Virus record (IMG/VR): IMGVR_UViG_3300025598_000057 | Location: 1-48,455 of that record | Source of the DNA: a virus | Reading direction: 5' to 3' (one strand) | Length of the DNA stretch: 48,455 nucleotides | Shown here: positions 19,455 through 27,189 of the stretch, one piece after another | Layout of the letters: every line of letters starts with the position of its first letter | Numbering within the stretch: the first letter of the stretch is position 1 | Translations under genes and position numbers: made by a program | The notes under the pieces: generated by a model | The model's database searches: none | Told to the model about the DNA's origin: nothing | The model's input: only the letters and a program-made list of their open reading frames with translations

Positions 19455-20483
19455 TTATGAAGTTGGAGCTACAATGACTATTTCTGCACCAGCAGGCGGT
19501 ATACCTGAAAATTGTATTTGACTGTTTTGTACGCTAATTATATAAGCAGCTCCAGGTGTTTGTAACAAACCATCTATTGAAACTCTATACAAAGAGGCAT
19601 CAGTTTTGGTAATACCAGTTAAGGTAAATGTGGAACTAGCTCCATCTCCGGTATATACATATACATTGCTCATTGCTGTGTTATTACTTATAGTTGTGCC
19701 TACGAAACCAGAAACTCCGTAGCAAGGATTTAAGGTGTTTGCAGATTGCAAAGCACTTAATATTAAACCTAACAAATACTCAGAAGGCACTGCATATAAT
19801 GATGTTTCATAATCACTTGCACTAAAGCCTTCCGAAAACGTTGTGTATTGGTTAATATCTACGCTAGGGTCCCGATCAAAGTAATTAGCTGTATCGTACA
19901 GTTCTTCAATTTCTACACTAAAAGTATCCGTTATATCACTTAGTTTAGGAAGATACTGTAATAGATTACCGTTTGTAACAATTAAACCGGTATTGCCGGA
20001 ATCAGTTCTTTGGGTAAAAACACTGAGGATATAAGAGTAAAATAAACTCTCTAAATAACCATTAGTACCTAATAAGTTATATTTTAACTTGGAATAAACT
20101 ATGTTGCTCCTACGTTCAGCTAGGTAACGTGATACGTCTTTTAGTTTACGGGCATAGTATGTAACAGCTGCCTGTAAGTCTAAGTCATCGCTATAATTGA
20201 TAGCACTAAAAAATTGTTGTTCTTCAGGGTTACGAGTTGATAATCCAAGCTGTTTTAAGAAGTCTACATATAAACTCTTAACATACAAAAACATAGCGCC
20301 TGGAGTATTGGCCCTATTTTTATACCATTCTTTTAAGTACTTGTTATACTGCTCAATTTGAGCTTTATTATCTATATTAGTATTATTAGCTTTCCATTCC
20401 TGAAAACTGTACGGATTTCCTGTATCTGTTTCAGTAGTAAGAGTGGTGGGTTTAGCTAAAGACTGTATGTTGATAACAGGCAT
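19455..20483 (-). CDS. putative tail/baseplate structural protein with C-terminal fibre domain (342 aa)
   Basis: The N-terminal two thirds are mostly helical and rich in Tyr, Lys and Asn (AQIEQYNKYLKEWYKNRANT, LQAAVTYYARKLKDVSRYL). The C-terminal 70 residues (VYVYTGDGASSTFTLTGI, then YRVSIDGLLQTPGAAYII and IPPAGAEIVIV) match a beta domain common in phage tail fibres: G-DG-x-x-x-F-x-L followed by a D-G-x-x-Q-x-P hairpin. It probably bridges a baseplate or neck component to a fibre. A TGTAAGTA octamer lies just upstream and the next fibre gene is joined by TAATATG. The exact T4 counterpart is not evident. Confidence 0.75.
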   Translation of the reverse strand: MPVINIQSLAKPTTLTTETDTGNPYSFQEWKANNTNIDNKAQIEQYNKYLKEWYKNRANTPGAMFLYVKSLYVDFLKQLGLSTRNPEEQQFFSAINYSDDLDLQAAVTYYARKLKDVSRYLAERRSNIVYSKLKYNLLGTNGYLESLFYSYILSVFTQRTDSGNTGLIVTNGNLLQYLPKLSDITDTFSVEIEELYDTANYFDRDPSVDINQYTTFSEGFSASDYETSLYAVPSEYLLGLILSALQSANTLNPCYGVSGFVGTTISNNTAMSNVYVYTGDGASSTFTLTGITKTDASLYRVSIDGLLQTPGAAYIISVQNSQIQFSGIPPAGAEIVIVAPTS

Positions 20484-20489
20484 TAGTAA

Positions 20490-20497
20490 TACTTACA
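20490..20497 (-). promoter_or_regulatory. late-promoter-like octamer TGTAAGTA before 19455-20483
   Basis: Core TAAGTA ends 6 bases before the ATG at 20483 and sits in the 28-base gap after the zinc-ribbon gene. Confidence 0.4.
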
Positions 20498-20511
20498 GGC
20501 AGAGTATGATT

Positions 20512-20745
20512 TTACCATTTTCCTGCAGGGCATTTTGATGCTTCTAGTCTTACTTTTAGGTTCATCATACAACCGCATTTATTGCATATGCCGTGATCTG
20601 TAAGCTCTGGACAACCAGCACATATACCTATACGGCTTAATTGCTTGTTATCTTCAGCTAAAACAGCGCCTTGCTGTCTATACACTCTTACAGCATTGAT
20701 AATAGTTTCGGTAAGATTAAATGCGCTTGTTTTAAGTGTAGCCAC
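20512..20745 (-). CDS. small zinc-ribbon protein (77 aa)
   Basis: The C-terminal half has four spaced cysteines in CAGCPEL and CNKCGCMM, followed by KVRLEASKCPAGKW. This matches a small zinc-ribbon family that is widespread in tailed phages and ends in CP-x-G-x-W. One Zn ion is probably bound by the Cys pairs. The frame opens with GTG at 20745; no upstream ATG is available and the first internal ATG is too late. The N-terminus is helical (LTETIINAVRVYRQQGAV). It is isolated between a structural gene and a collagen fibre gene with short gaps (28 and 13 bases). Function is unknown. Confidence 0.75.
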   Translation of the reverse strand: MATLKTSAFNLTETIINAVRVYRQQGAVLAEDNKQLSRIGICAGCPELTDHGICNKCGCMMNLKVRLEASKCPAGKW

Positions 20746-20758
20746 ACTTTAACTTACT

Positions 20759-21832
20759 TTACAGTCCTAATTTTGCATTAAGAGCAGCAACCTGAGCCTG
20801 TAATGTCTTTACAGCTTCAACAAGTACCACTACAACACGGCTGTAATCGATACTTCTTGGATTACCGTCTGCAATTTGTACAACTGAAGGTAATACTGGG
20901 TAAACGTCTTCAGCTAAGAAACCAATTTCATTAGTTAAACTTGGATATGTAATGCTATCGTAGGTTACACCTGATAATTGTGAAATTACCAATGAAGCAT
21001 TAATTGAATTGTTTAATGGCTGAATGTTGGTCTTAACTGCACGTGTTGAAGTCGAGTTAAACGATGTTGCGTCGAATTCACCGGCAGATGTTAAAAATGC
21101 TAATGTTGTACCAGGGACGTTAGCCTGGAAGAATGTAACAACAGCATTATTTGCTGTAGCACCACCTGTACCGCCCCAAACTACTAATGTATTAACTGCA
21201 GCTGAAAGAGCCTGTGTATTAGCAGTACCGTTCGGTCCTACCTGATGGCTTATTGCAGAAATGTTACCACCGTTAGTAATATTAACGTTACCAGCAACCT
21301 GTAAAGGAGCGTTAGAAGTACCGCCAGTATTAATACCGATATAACCGGTTGTTGGGTTCTGGAAAATATTAGCAGCACTTAATGAACTTGCACCTATAAA
21401 TACTGCTAAAGCTCCGGAAGTGCCTGTACCAGCAAATGCACCAGAGAAGCCTGAATAACCAGAAGCACCTTGCGCGCCTGTAGAACCAGTAGCACCTTGA
21501 GCGCCTGCTGTACCTGTTGCACCTTGATTACCTTGAAAACCTTGAGCACCTTGTGCACCAGTTGCACCTGTAGCACCCTGAGCGCCGTTAGTACCGTTTG
21601 TACCTGAAAAACCTGAAGTACCAGTTGCGCCTTGAGCGCCAGCTGCACCCTGCGCGCCTTGAGCACCATTTGAACCAGTAGATCCTTTAACACCAGAGTA
21701 ACCAGAAATACCTTGAGCTCCTTGTGTTCCGGTAGCGCCTTGTGCGCCAGTTAAACCTGTAGCGCCTTGAGCTCCCTGAGCGCCGTAGCCTGAATATCCT
21801 GAATATGCGTTTGCTGGATTAAAATATGCCAT
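20759..21832 (-). CDS. short collagen-like fibre with S74 chaperone domain (357 aa)
   Basis: Smallest of the collagen-like fibres. Residues about 10-135 form a Gly-X-Y shaft dominated by GAQGATG and GSTGAQG units. A short beta-rich head follows ([15 protein letters not shown]). An S74-type chaperone starts near residue 262: STRAVKTNI holds the putative cleavage Ser, then [19 protein letters not shown] and [14 protein letters not shown] as the final coiled coil. The usual SS or SD pair is ST here. It is preceded by a CTAAATAAT octamer 17 bases before the ATG. It follows the accessory island but belongs to the fibre set. Confidence 0.9.
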   Translation of the reverse strand: MAYFNPANAYSGYSGYGAQGAQGATGLTGAQGATGTQGAQGISGYSGVKGSTGSNGAQGAQGAAGAQGATGTSGFSGTNGTNGAQGATGATGAQGAQGFQGNQGATGTAGAQGATGSTGAQGASGYSGFSGAFAGTGTSGALAVFIGASSLSAANIFQNPTTGYIGINTGGTSNAPLQVAGNVNITNGGNISAISHQVGPNGTANTQALSAAVNTLVVWGGTGGATANNAVVTFFQANVPGTTLAFLTSAGEFDATSFNSTSTRAVKTNIQPLNNSINASLVISQLSGVTYDSITYPSLTNEIGFLAEDVYPVLPSVVQIADGNPRSIDYSRVVVVLVEAVKTLQAQVAALNAKLGL

Positions 21833-21849
21833 AGTAGTATTGGTTGTTA

Positions 21850-21858
21850 ATTATTTAG
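21850..21858 (-). promoter_or_regulatory. late-promoter-like motif CTAAATAAT before 20759-21832
   Basis: The same nonamer precedes the tail-sheath gene (45685-45693) and the plus-strand gene at 40351. Here it is 17 bases from the ATG. Like the sheath and the 31889-35119 gene, the start is preceded by an ACTACT-type sequence. Confidence 0.55.
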
Positions 21859-21915
21859 TAAAAAATACTACAGTTTATATGGGTTTTGAGTTAAAAATAA
21901 ACGGATATGTCAAAA

Positions 21916-22044
21916 CTAAAAAACAGAAGCAAATCCACCTTCAAAACCGTGAGAATGTTGTTGCGCTCCAAACTTTCTAATATAACGTAAACCAAATTCA
22001 GCTTTTTCTGTTAACTCATATGCAAATCCAACTTTATAAGTTTT
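21916..22044 (-). pseudogene. outer-membrane beta-barrel C-terminal fragment (42 codons)
   Basis: Immediately after the TGA stop of the permease gene, in the same frame, 42 codons read KTYKVGFAYELTEKAEFGLR, then YIRKFGAQQHSHGFEGGFAS and VF, then TAG. The alternating aromatic/polar pattern and the terminal Phe are hallmarks of Gram-negative outer-membrane beta-barrels. No usable start exists in this frame. An ATG overlapping the TGA (ATGA) begins a frame that ends after four codons; deleting one A from the following A5 run would open a 43-codon frame into this segment. It is either a remnant of a captured outer-membrane protein gene or an ORF broken by a one-base change. Confidence 0.5.
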
Positions 22045-23112
22045 TCATTTAATAAAAGTAAAAATAGCTGCAGTTAATAAAAGTAAAAATGCCCAGGTAC
22101 CTAATGCTTTATAATATGTGGATAGAGGGGTACCAAAGTAACGTTTACCAATCATAACACATTCGTGCATTGGAGTTAAAAGATAACCACAATAATCTAA
22201 TGCAAAAAACCATAGTAGATACTGTCTACCGAATACTGTTGTAGCTAATACTGTTAGTGCAGCAAACTTACCGTCACTACCCATACTAAAGCTAGCAGCA
22301 AATAGTAACATACTAATAATGTACATACCACTAAACGTGTGCGGATTTAATCCCCAGCTTCTTATAGCGTATTCAATCCAGACTCTGTGCTCTTGCATAT
22401 AACCAGAAGTAAAAAATATAACACCGATTAATGCAATAGTAGTCCAGTTAACATAACTACTAATCTTTTTCCAACTATATGTCTTAGTAATATATAGATA
22501 ATAAGCTAGTAGAGCACCGAAGATAGGAAACACTAACTCTGGGCCTTCTCCTCCAAGTAGCATATACGTAAGAACAGCAGCAATAAACGGTATTACGTTT
22601 TTGATAAAATTACCAGCGCCAAGATTTTCTTGAGGTGTAATCTCTATTTCGTCTTCTTTAATAACAAAGAATAAATAGTAAAAAATAAATGCAGCACTAA
22701 CAGCTATCAACGGCCATAACATTTTTAACCATACTGCATATGTAATACCAAACGCAGCCATTGGTAGTATTACTGGTTTCTCAATAGGAGACCACATATA
22801 ATAGTGATGGGTGGTAAGGAAGTCGATAGGTCCAAGTTTTTGACGTGCTTTTACATCTTTCTCCTTTGAAGCTGTTGCTGTATCTAATATACCTGCACTA
22901 ACTGTACTTCTACCTTCTAGGGGCAATATACCACTAATAAGACTAATAACAGCAATAACTAACTTGTTACTTTTAAGTTTAAATTTTAACCATCCATACG
23001 TACACCCGAATAGGTTATGCTCTTTGGCAATACCCGCTACTACCATAATAGTAAAGAGTACAAAGAGATAGATTTCGTCTCCGAGATAAAAACGGTCTAA
23101 AAAGACACTCAT
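22045..23112 (-). CDS. GntP/DUF401-like integral membrane permease (355 aa)
   Basis: Polytopic membrane protein with about ten hydrophobic segments, starting YLFVLFTIMVVAGIA near residue 15. Two hairpin-like motifs resemble the gluconate-permease/DUF401 branch of the ion-transporter superfamily: SGILPLEGRSTVSAGILD (about 60-77) and the paired C-terminal GYLLTPMHECVMI (about 309-321), matching the family pattern of a Gly-Tyr-Leu-Leu-x-Pro-x-His loop. It probably moves a small organic anion across the inner membrane; the substrate is unknown. It lies 14 bases downstream of the U32/methyltransferase gene. Such a transporter is unusual in a phage fibre operon and is a candidate auxiliary metabolic gene. 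Family assignment is by motif memory, not by search. Confidence 0.75.
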   Translation of the reverse strand: MSVFLDRFYLGDEIYLFVLFTIMVVAGIAKEHNLFGCTYGWLKFKLKSNKLVIAVISLISGILPLEGRSTVSAGILDTATASKEKDVKARQKLGPIDFLTTHHYYMWSPIEKPVILPMAAFGITYAVWLKMLWPLIAVSAAFIFYYLFFVIKEDEIEITPQENLGAGNFIKNVIPFIAAVLTYMLLGGEGPELVFPIFGALLAYYLYITKTYSWKKISSYVNWTTIALIGVIFFTSGYMQEHRVWIEYAIRSWGLNPHTFSGMYIISMLLFAASFSMGSDGKFAALTVLATTVFGRQYLLWFFALDYCGYLLTPMHECVMIGKRYFGTPLSTYYKALGTWAFLLLLTAAIFTFIK

Positions 23113-23126
23113 AGCTATATTTTATA

Positions 23127-24761
23127 TTATTTCTTTACAATAGCCAGGTAAAAACCATTCCACCACATATCAGGATCTTCTAAATCATTTAATAATATCT
23201 TATCGTATATTACTTCTAAACTAGCATCAGCAATACCGCGTTTAGCACCATTAACTACCCCATCAAAATTTGCATCATCAAATATAAGAACAGCTTCATC
23301 TACTAGCTTATCTGCAAAGTACATTATAGCTTGATAGTTAGCTTCTTCACTATGATCTGCATCATAAAAGAAAAAGTCTATATTACCAATATCAGATTTT
23401 TCGACTTGTAAGAAGTGACTGTTAAATACCTTTAAAGTATTATTACCTTTATACTTTTTAGCATTCTCAATAAACTTTTCTTTCGAAGATTCAAGATCTA
23501 CCTTACCATTAGCAGATTTGGTTTGTTCTTGCCAATGATCGACTGCATATGCCTTGAGATTATTATCTTTAATGGTAGCGCAAAATGTACCACCATTTAA
23601 CACACCTACTTCGAGGTAACCTGTCGATATTTTACCAATACCGTTCAATAGCTGTTTCATTTTGTCTGAAGTAATACCCTCTACAGTATCACCTATCGGT
23701 TGGTTAACAGTGTCTATTAGTAACTGAGTTACCTTTTCAACTTTCTTATTGTTTTTATTACCCTTGGCTCTCCATACTTTTGTACAGTAATCACAATCCC
23801 AACAGTTAAACTTACACGTCTTAATCTTTTGACGCCAAGTGTTTATAGGTTTTTCTATTAAGTTCGTGTCTTCTATATAAGGCTCGAAACCACTGAACAG
23901 TATTTCTTCTTTATTGGCAAACCTACGAATAATGTCCATTGTCTCATTAAGACGGTTACTATTCTCTCTACCGTGCATTTTAATCGTATCAATACCTAGC
24001 TCTAAAAACTCTAACCAATCTTCTCTCCAAGGTGGAAAGTTAGCATTAGTTAACTGTACAGCTGAATCTTGAGTCTGCCATTTAGGGCAACTAACTCTAC
24101 TAATAGGATCTGTAAAGTACTGATTGCCTGTTGTTCTAGTATTATTAAAGTGGTAATGCTCATCCATTACAGGGCACCCGCCTACACAACCTTCATTAGC
24201 TAATAAAGATAGCTTGATACCGTATTTGTCTTTAACTCTTTTTATCTCTCTAAGTCTATCGTGATCTCTCATAAGAACACGATCAAGGTTAACATAGTTG
24301 AACCCGGCCTGAGCTAAAGCAGCTACTTCTCTTGGTTCTTTAACCGCTCTTAAAATAGTGTTCTTAACAAATAGTTCTGGAAAGTTATGTTTAACCTGTT
24401 TAGTTAACATCCAGTGTGTATGGGGTAGGGTACAAGACCTTATACCAGCATCATATAAAGGTTTAAAGTTTTTTATCCAAGTCTCTAAGTTCTTTTGACT
24501 AGCTCGTACTGATATATTATTAAATGTAGCAGATACAGTTATACCTGTTTCTTTTTGTACATATAAAGCTGTTTCAATAGCAAACTGATGTGCATCTTTT
24601 TGTACAAACACATCACCCATTGCATCTTGCAAGAAAGGATCAATACGACAAGTAAAATATATGTCGTATATATAATCTTTATACTCTTTACAGAACTCTA
24701 AAAACGTGTAGAACTGTTGTTCTGTAAGCTTAGGGTTAAGAGGTATACTAAATATCTTCAC
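23127..24761 (-). CDS. U32-like domain fused to a class I methyltransferase (544 aa)
   Basis: Residues 1 to about 330 look like a TIM-barrel protein of the peptidase-U32 group: helices and strands, C38 in YFTCRIDPF, and NEGCVGGCPVMDEHY (C192, C196) with C225. These resemble the Cys set that holds a 4Fe-4S cluster in U32 proteins such as UbiV. A second Cys knot (C316, C320, C323, C326) ends the region. Residues about 360-544 are a SAM methyltransferase of the Methyltransf_24 type: GYLEVGVLNGGTF (SAM loop) and FFFYDADHSEEA (acidic loop). The GTG start at 24761 overlaps the upstream gene by 14 bases. It may modify a small molecule, RNA or protein; the substrate is unknown. Confidence 0.72.
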   Translation of the reverse strand: MKIFSIPLNPKLTEQQFYTFLEFCKEYKDYIYDIYFTCRIDPFLQDAMGDVFVQKDAHQFAIETALYVQKETGITVSATFNNISVRASQKNLETWIKNFKPLYDAGIRSCTLPHTHWMLTKQVKHNFPELFVKNTILRAVKEPREVAALAQAGFNYVNLDRVLMRDHDRLREIKRVKDKYGIKLSLLANEGCVGGCPVMDEHYHFNNTRTTGNQYFTDPISRVSCPKWQTQDSAVQLTNANFPPWREDWLEFLELGIDTIKMHGRENSNRLNETMDIIRRFANKEEILFSGFEPYIEDTNLIEKPINTWRQKIKTCKFNCWDCDYCTKVWRAKGNKNNKKVEKVTQLLIDTVNQPIGDTVEGITSDKMKQLLNGIGKISTGYLEVGVLNGGTFCATIKDNNLKAYAVDHWQEQTKSANGKVDLESSKEKFIENAKKYKGNNTLKVFNSHFLQVEKSDIGNIDFFFYDADHSEEANYQAIMYFADKLVDEAVLIFDDANFDGVVNGAKRGIADASLEVIYDKILLNDLEDPDMWWNGFYLAIVKK

Positions 24762-25458
24762 TCTTGGTCTTGGCTTCGATCTTTAACTGATCTTTAGCAA
24801 CATCATCAATATAAGCTAAATCGGTTCCTTTTGAACCTATTAACTGCTTCATTGTTGCTTGACCAATAGCATCGATACCTTTACCTAACACGCCGTTGTA
24901 TTTAATAGCTAACTGAAGTGTTTCTTTAACATCTGTTAAAGGCATCATTAAAATCGAATCTAAGTTACCTTGACCGATACGACCGATAGTATTTAAGTCC
25001 ATTGCAGCCTGTTTAGCCATTCTTGTAATCCAGTACTCGCGTTCTAGCTCTTCATTGTTGTCTTTATATTTCTCTAAACTCTGCATATCTGGACACATTG
25101 ATCTTACCATATCAGAAAACATATCAATTTCATTTTGACACATTTTCTCTTTCTTGTCATACATATGAATGTCCCAAACTGCTTGCTCTAAGTCTACCTG
25201 TAATATTTGTTTTTTAAGATCATCAAACTCATTATCGATATCTCTTTGTAACATTTGTTTTTCGATAATACGCTTTTTACGCTGACGTTGAACCTGTTTT
25301 AACATACCGTTACGATTGTCAATCTCTAATAAAGCTTGACGCACTCTGCGGTAATCTGTTACCTGAGAATTTACAACAAAATAACGAGCCTGAAAATCGG
25401 ACATACCGATAGAGTTTTCGTTTTCATCGACAAATTTAATAATATCTTCGTTTTCCAT
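24748..25458 (-). CDS. coiled-coil hypothetical protein (236 aa)
   Basis: Not recognised. I chose ATG at 25458 over an in-frame TTG 18 bases upstream because it makes the TAATATG junction seen repeatedly here. The first half is strongly helical and charged (RQRKKRIIEKQMLQRDIDNE, then DDLKKQILQVDLEQAVWDIH), typical of a coiled coil around residues 50-100. The second half contains GNLDSILMMPLTDVKETLQL and GIDAIGQATMKQLIG. It is soluble, with no signal peptide. Its 3' end overlaps the U32/methyltransferase gene by 14 bases, so translation may be coupled. It could be structural or an accessory partner; neither can be shown. Confidence 0.7.
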   Translation of the reverse strand: MENEDIIKFVDENENSIGMSDFQARYFVVNSQVTDYRRVRQALLEIDNRNGMLKQVQRQRKKRIIEKQMLQRDIDNEFDDLKKQILQVDLEQAVWDIHMYDKKEKMCQNEIDMFSDMVRSMCPDMQSLEKYKDNNEELEREYWITRMAKQAAMDLNTIGRIGQGNLDSILMMPLTDVKETLQLAIKYNGVLGKGIDAIGQATMKQLIGSKGTDLAYIDDVAKDQLKIEAKTKSEDI

Positions 25459-25459
25459 A

Positions 25460-26092
25460 TTAGAATTGGTATCCAAATTTTACTTTTTCTTTTCTAGCGT
25501 TTCTAGTATCATCCCAAAGTCCTTTTCTACTAGCAAGATCCTTTGTCATTTCGTGACCAAGTACCGTTTCTCGTGCTTCAACGTGATCATCAATAGAAGA
25601 TAAACTATCTGCCTGTGTTAACAATTCGGCGTGTTTATCTGCGTCATAAGCAGGTCTTTCAGTGCTATCAAGATTAGGTAAACCTAAACGTCTATCTTCC
25701 ATTTCTTGATCAATGTGTAACTTATGAGCTTTCTTCATTAGTGATATAGTAGCTGCTGTCATATCATCAGTCAAGTAAATTTTTGTTTTTCTGCTACCTT
25801 TTGCTAACTCATCAGCATCCGGTTCTAATCCTTCTAGATCGGAATATGCTTTACGGTAACCACGAGTTTCAGCATAAAACTTATGAGCAGACAGTGCTTC
25901 AACTTCAGTCAACTCTACCATAGGTATTGTCTTTGGTATGCCTTCAAAAGGATGTGCTTCGTAAGCACTTAATGTTGCAATAGCAGTATCGGTTGCAAGG
26001 CTGACAATATTAAAATTATCAATACCTGTTATAACGGTCATACCATCAATATTAGGTATGTATCGGAAAAATTTAGTAAGATAATAATTCAT
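25460..26092 (-). CDS. hypothetical protein (210 aa)
   Basis: Not recognised. ATG at 26092 (MNYYLTKFFRYIPNIDGM) is preferred to an upstream in-frame TTG because the longer reading overlaps the neighbouring gene. The first 50 residues look globular and beta-containing (TVITGIDNFNIVSLATDTAI). The rest is helical and charged (LTDDMTAATISLMKKAHKLH, DKHAELLTQADSLSSIDDHV), ending RKEKVKFGYQF. It is joined to the next gene by TAATATG. The pair 25460/24748 looks like a unit, and either could be a virion or accessory protein. Confidence 0.68.
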   Translation of the reverse strand: MNYYLTKFFRYIPNIDGMTVITGIDNFNIVSLATDTAIATLSAYEAHPFEGIPKTIPMVELTEVEALSAHKFYAETRGYRKAYSDLEGLEPDADELAKGSRKTKIYLTDDMTAATISLMKKAHKLHIDQEMEDRRLGLPNLDSTERPAYDADKHAELLTQADSLSSIDDHVEARETVLGHEMTKDLASRKGLWDDTRNARKEKVKFGYQF

Positions 26093-26105
26093 ATTCGTTA
26101 AATAG

Positions 26106-27176
26106 TTACATTGATGTGCCTGGAAGTCCACCTAATAAAGAACAACTACCTGTACCGCAACCGCCAGAAGAAGCACCTCCGTGTCCTTTAGGTTGAGTAG
26201 TGGAACCCATTGATACACAAGAATCTGTTGTATAATATGTTTTAGTAGAGTTATTAGTTTGTGCACCACCGTTATAAGAACCTAACGTATAGCCCCAGTC
26301 TTGTCCTATTTCACAGTTTTCTTCCCCGCAAGATTCTGGACGGCTGAATGAGGAGATTTGAGATCTTGTTGTATCGTTAAATTTGTAATATGTTGAACTA
26401 CCATTATACGTACCTGAAGAGTTATACCCGTAACCTACTTTACTTGATAGACCTTTCGGTTGTCCGTCAGTACTAGAAGCAAAAGACCAGGTACCAGTAG
26501 TCCAGGTTTCATTTGAAAAGTTTAAAGAAGCTGATGAACTGTTTGCTCCAACTGTACCGTAAAACTGACCGAAGAACCCGCTAAGACCGCCTGCAGTACC
26601 ACCAGAACAACTTGATCCGCCAACATTACCGGAGTTAAGAGTTGTATCTGATACGGTATTAAGTTTATCAGTGCTAGAGTTACCACCACCGGTAATATAT
26701 ATGTAGGTTAATGTAGGGCTCATAAGCGTTTTACAATCTGTCCTGCTTACAGTCATATTTGCATTACCTGTATATCCTATTAACGACTCTGTAGTCATAT
26801 TCATTCTAGAAACAGTAGTTGAACTACCTTGAAATGAACCGCTATCGTTAAACACATAAGAATGATAATCACTAAACCCACAATCCATATAGTTTGCAAC
26901 GTTATCCATCATATCACCGAGATTGGTGGTAACGTCAGTACTATGTACAGTCCTGTTAGTGTTTCTCCAAAGTGAACTATTTTGATATCCACAGTGCATA
27001 TACCCACGAGTGTAAAGTGTACGGTATAAAAAGCTGGTAAACCAGGCTGATATAGCATTGGTAAACGTGTTTGGAGTCATTACCCATTCGTAGCCATCAA
27101 AAACATAAAGATAGCCATTGGCAAACCCTTCGTATATTGTACCTGCTGGATGTGTTGATGGAAAACTTAAAGGCAT
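26106..27176 (-). CDS. fibre/adhesin-type virion protein, paralogue A (356 aa)
   Basis: Paralogue of the next gene upstream. The first 35 residues (PLSFPSTHPAGTIYEGFANG, then YLYVFDGYEWV) resemble a short N-terminal module common in phage fibres, of the type S-F-P-x-x-P-x-x-G followed by Y-x-Y-D-G-x-x-W. The body is rich in Gly, Ser, Thr, Tyr and Asn with recurring strands (YTRGYMHCGYQNSSLWRNTN, DGQPKGLSSKVGYGYNSSGT, RPESCGEENCEIGQDWGYTL), suggesting a propeller-like or beta-sandwich head. It has more Cys than its paralogue. It ends LLGGLPGTSM. A variant octamer ends 5 bases before the ATG. Confidence 0.8.
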   Translation of the reverse strand: MPLSFPSTHPAGTIYEGFANGYLYVFDGYEWVMTPNTFTNAISAWFTSFLYRTLYTRGYMHCGYQNSSLWRNTNRTVHSTDVTTNLGDMMDNVANYMDCGFSDYHSYVFNDSGSFQGSSTTVSRMNMTTESLIGYTGNANMTVSRTDCKTLMSPTLTYIYITGGGNSSTDKLNTVSDTTLNSGNVGGSSCSGGTAGGLSGFFGQFYGTVGANSSSASLNFSNETWTTGTWSFASSTDGQPKGLSSKVGYGYNSSGTYNGSSTYYKFNDTTRSQISSFSRPESCGEENCEIGQDWGYTLGSYNGGAQTNNSTKTYYTTDSCVSMGSTTQPKGHGGASSGGCGTGSCSLLGGLPGTSM

Positions 27177-27181
27177 AAAAA

Positions 27182-27189
27182 TATTTATT
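27182..27189 (-). promoter_or_regulatory. late-promoter-like octamer AATAAATA before 26106-27176
   Basis: Part of TTAAATAAATA on the minus strand, ending 5 bases before the ATG at 27176. It touches the stop codon of the upstream paralogue, so the intergenic gap is entirely promoter-like. Confidence 0.45.

Noticed and set aside
25459-25476. TTG start upstream of the 24748 gene
   Set aside because: ATG at 25458 makes the recurrent TAATATG junction and avoids overlap with the upstream gene.
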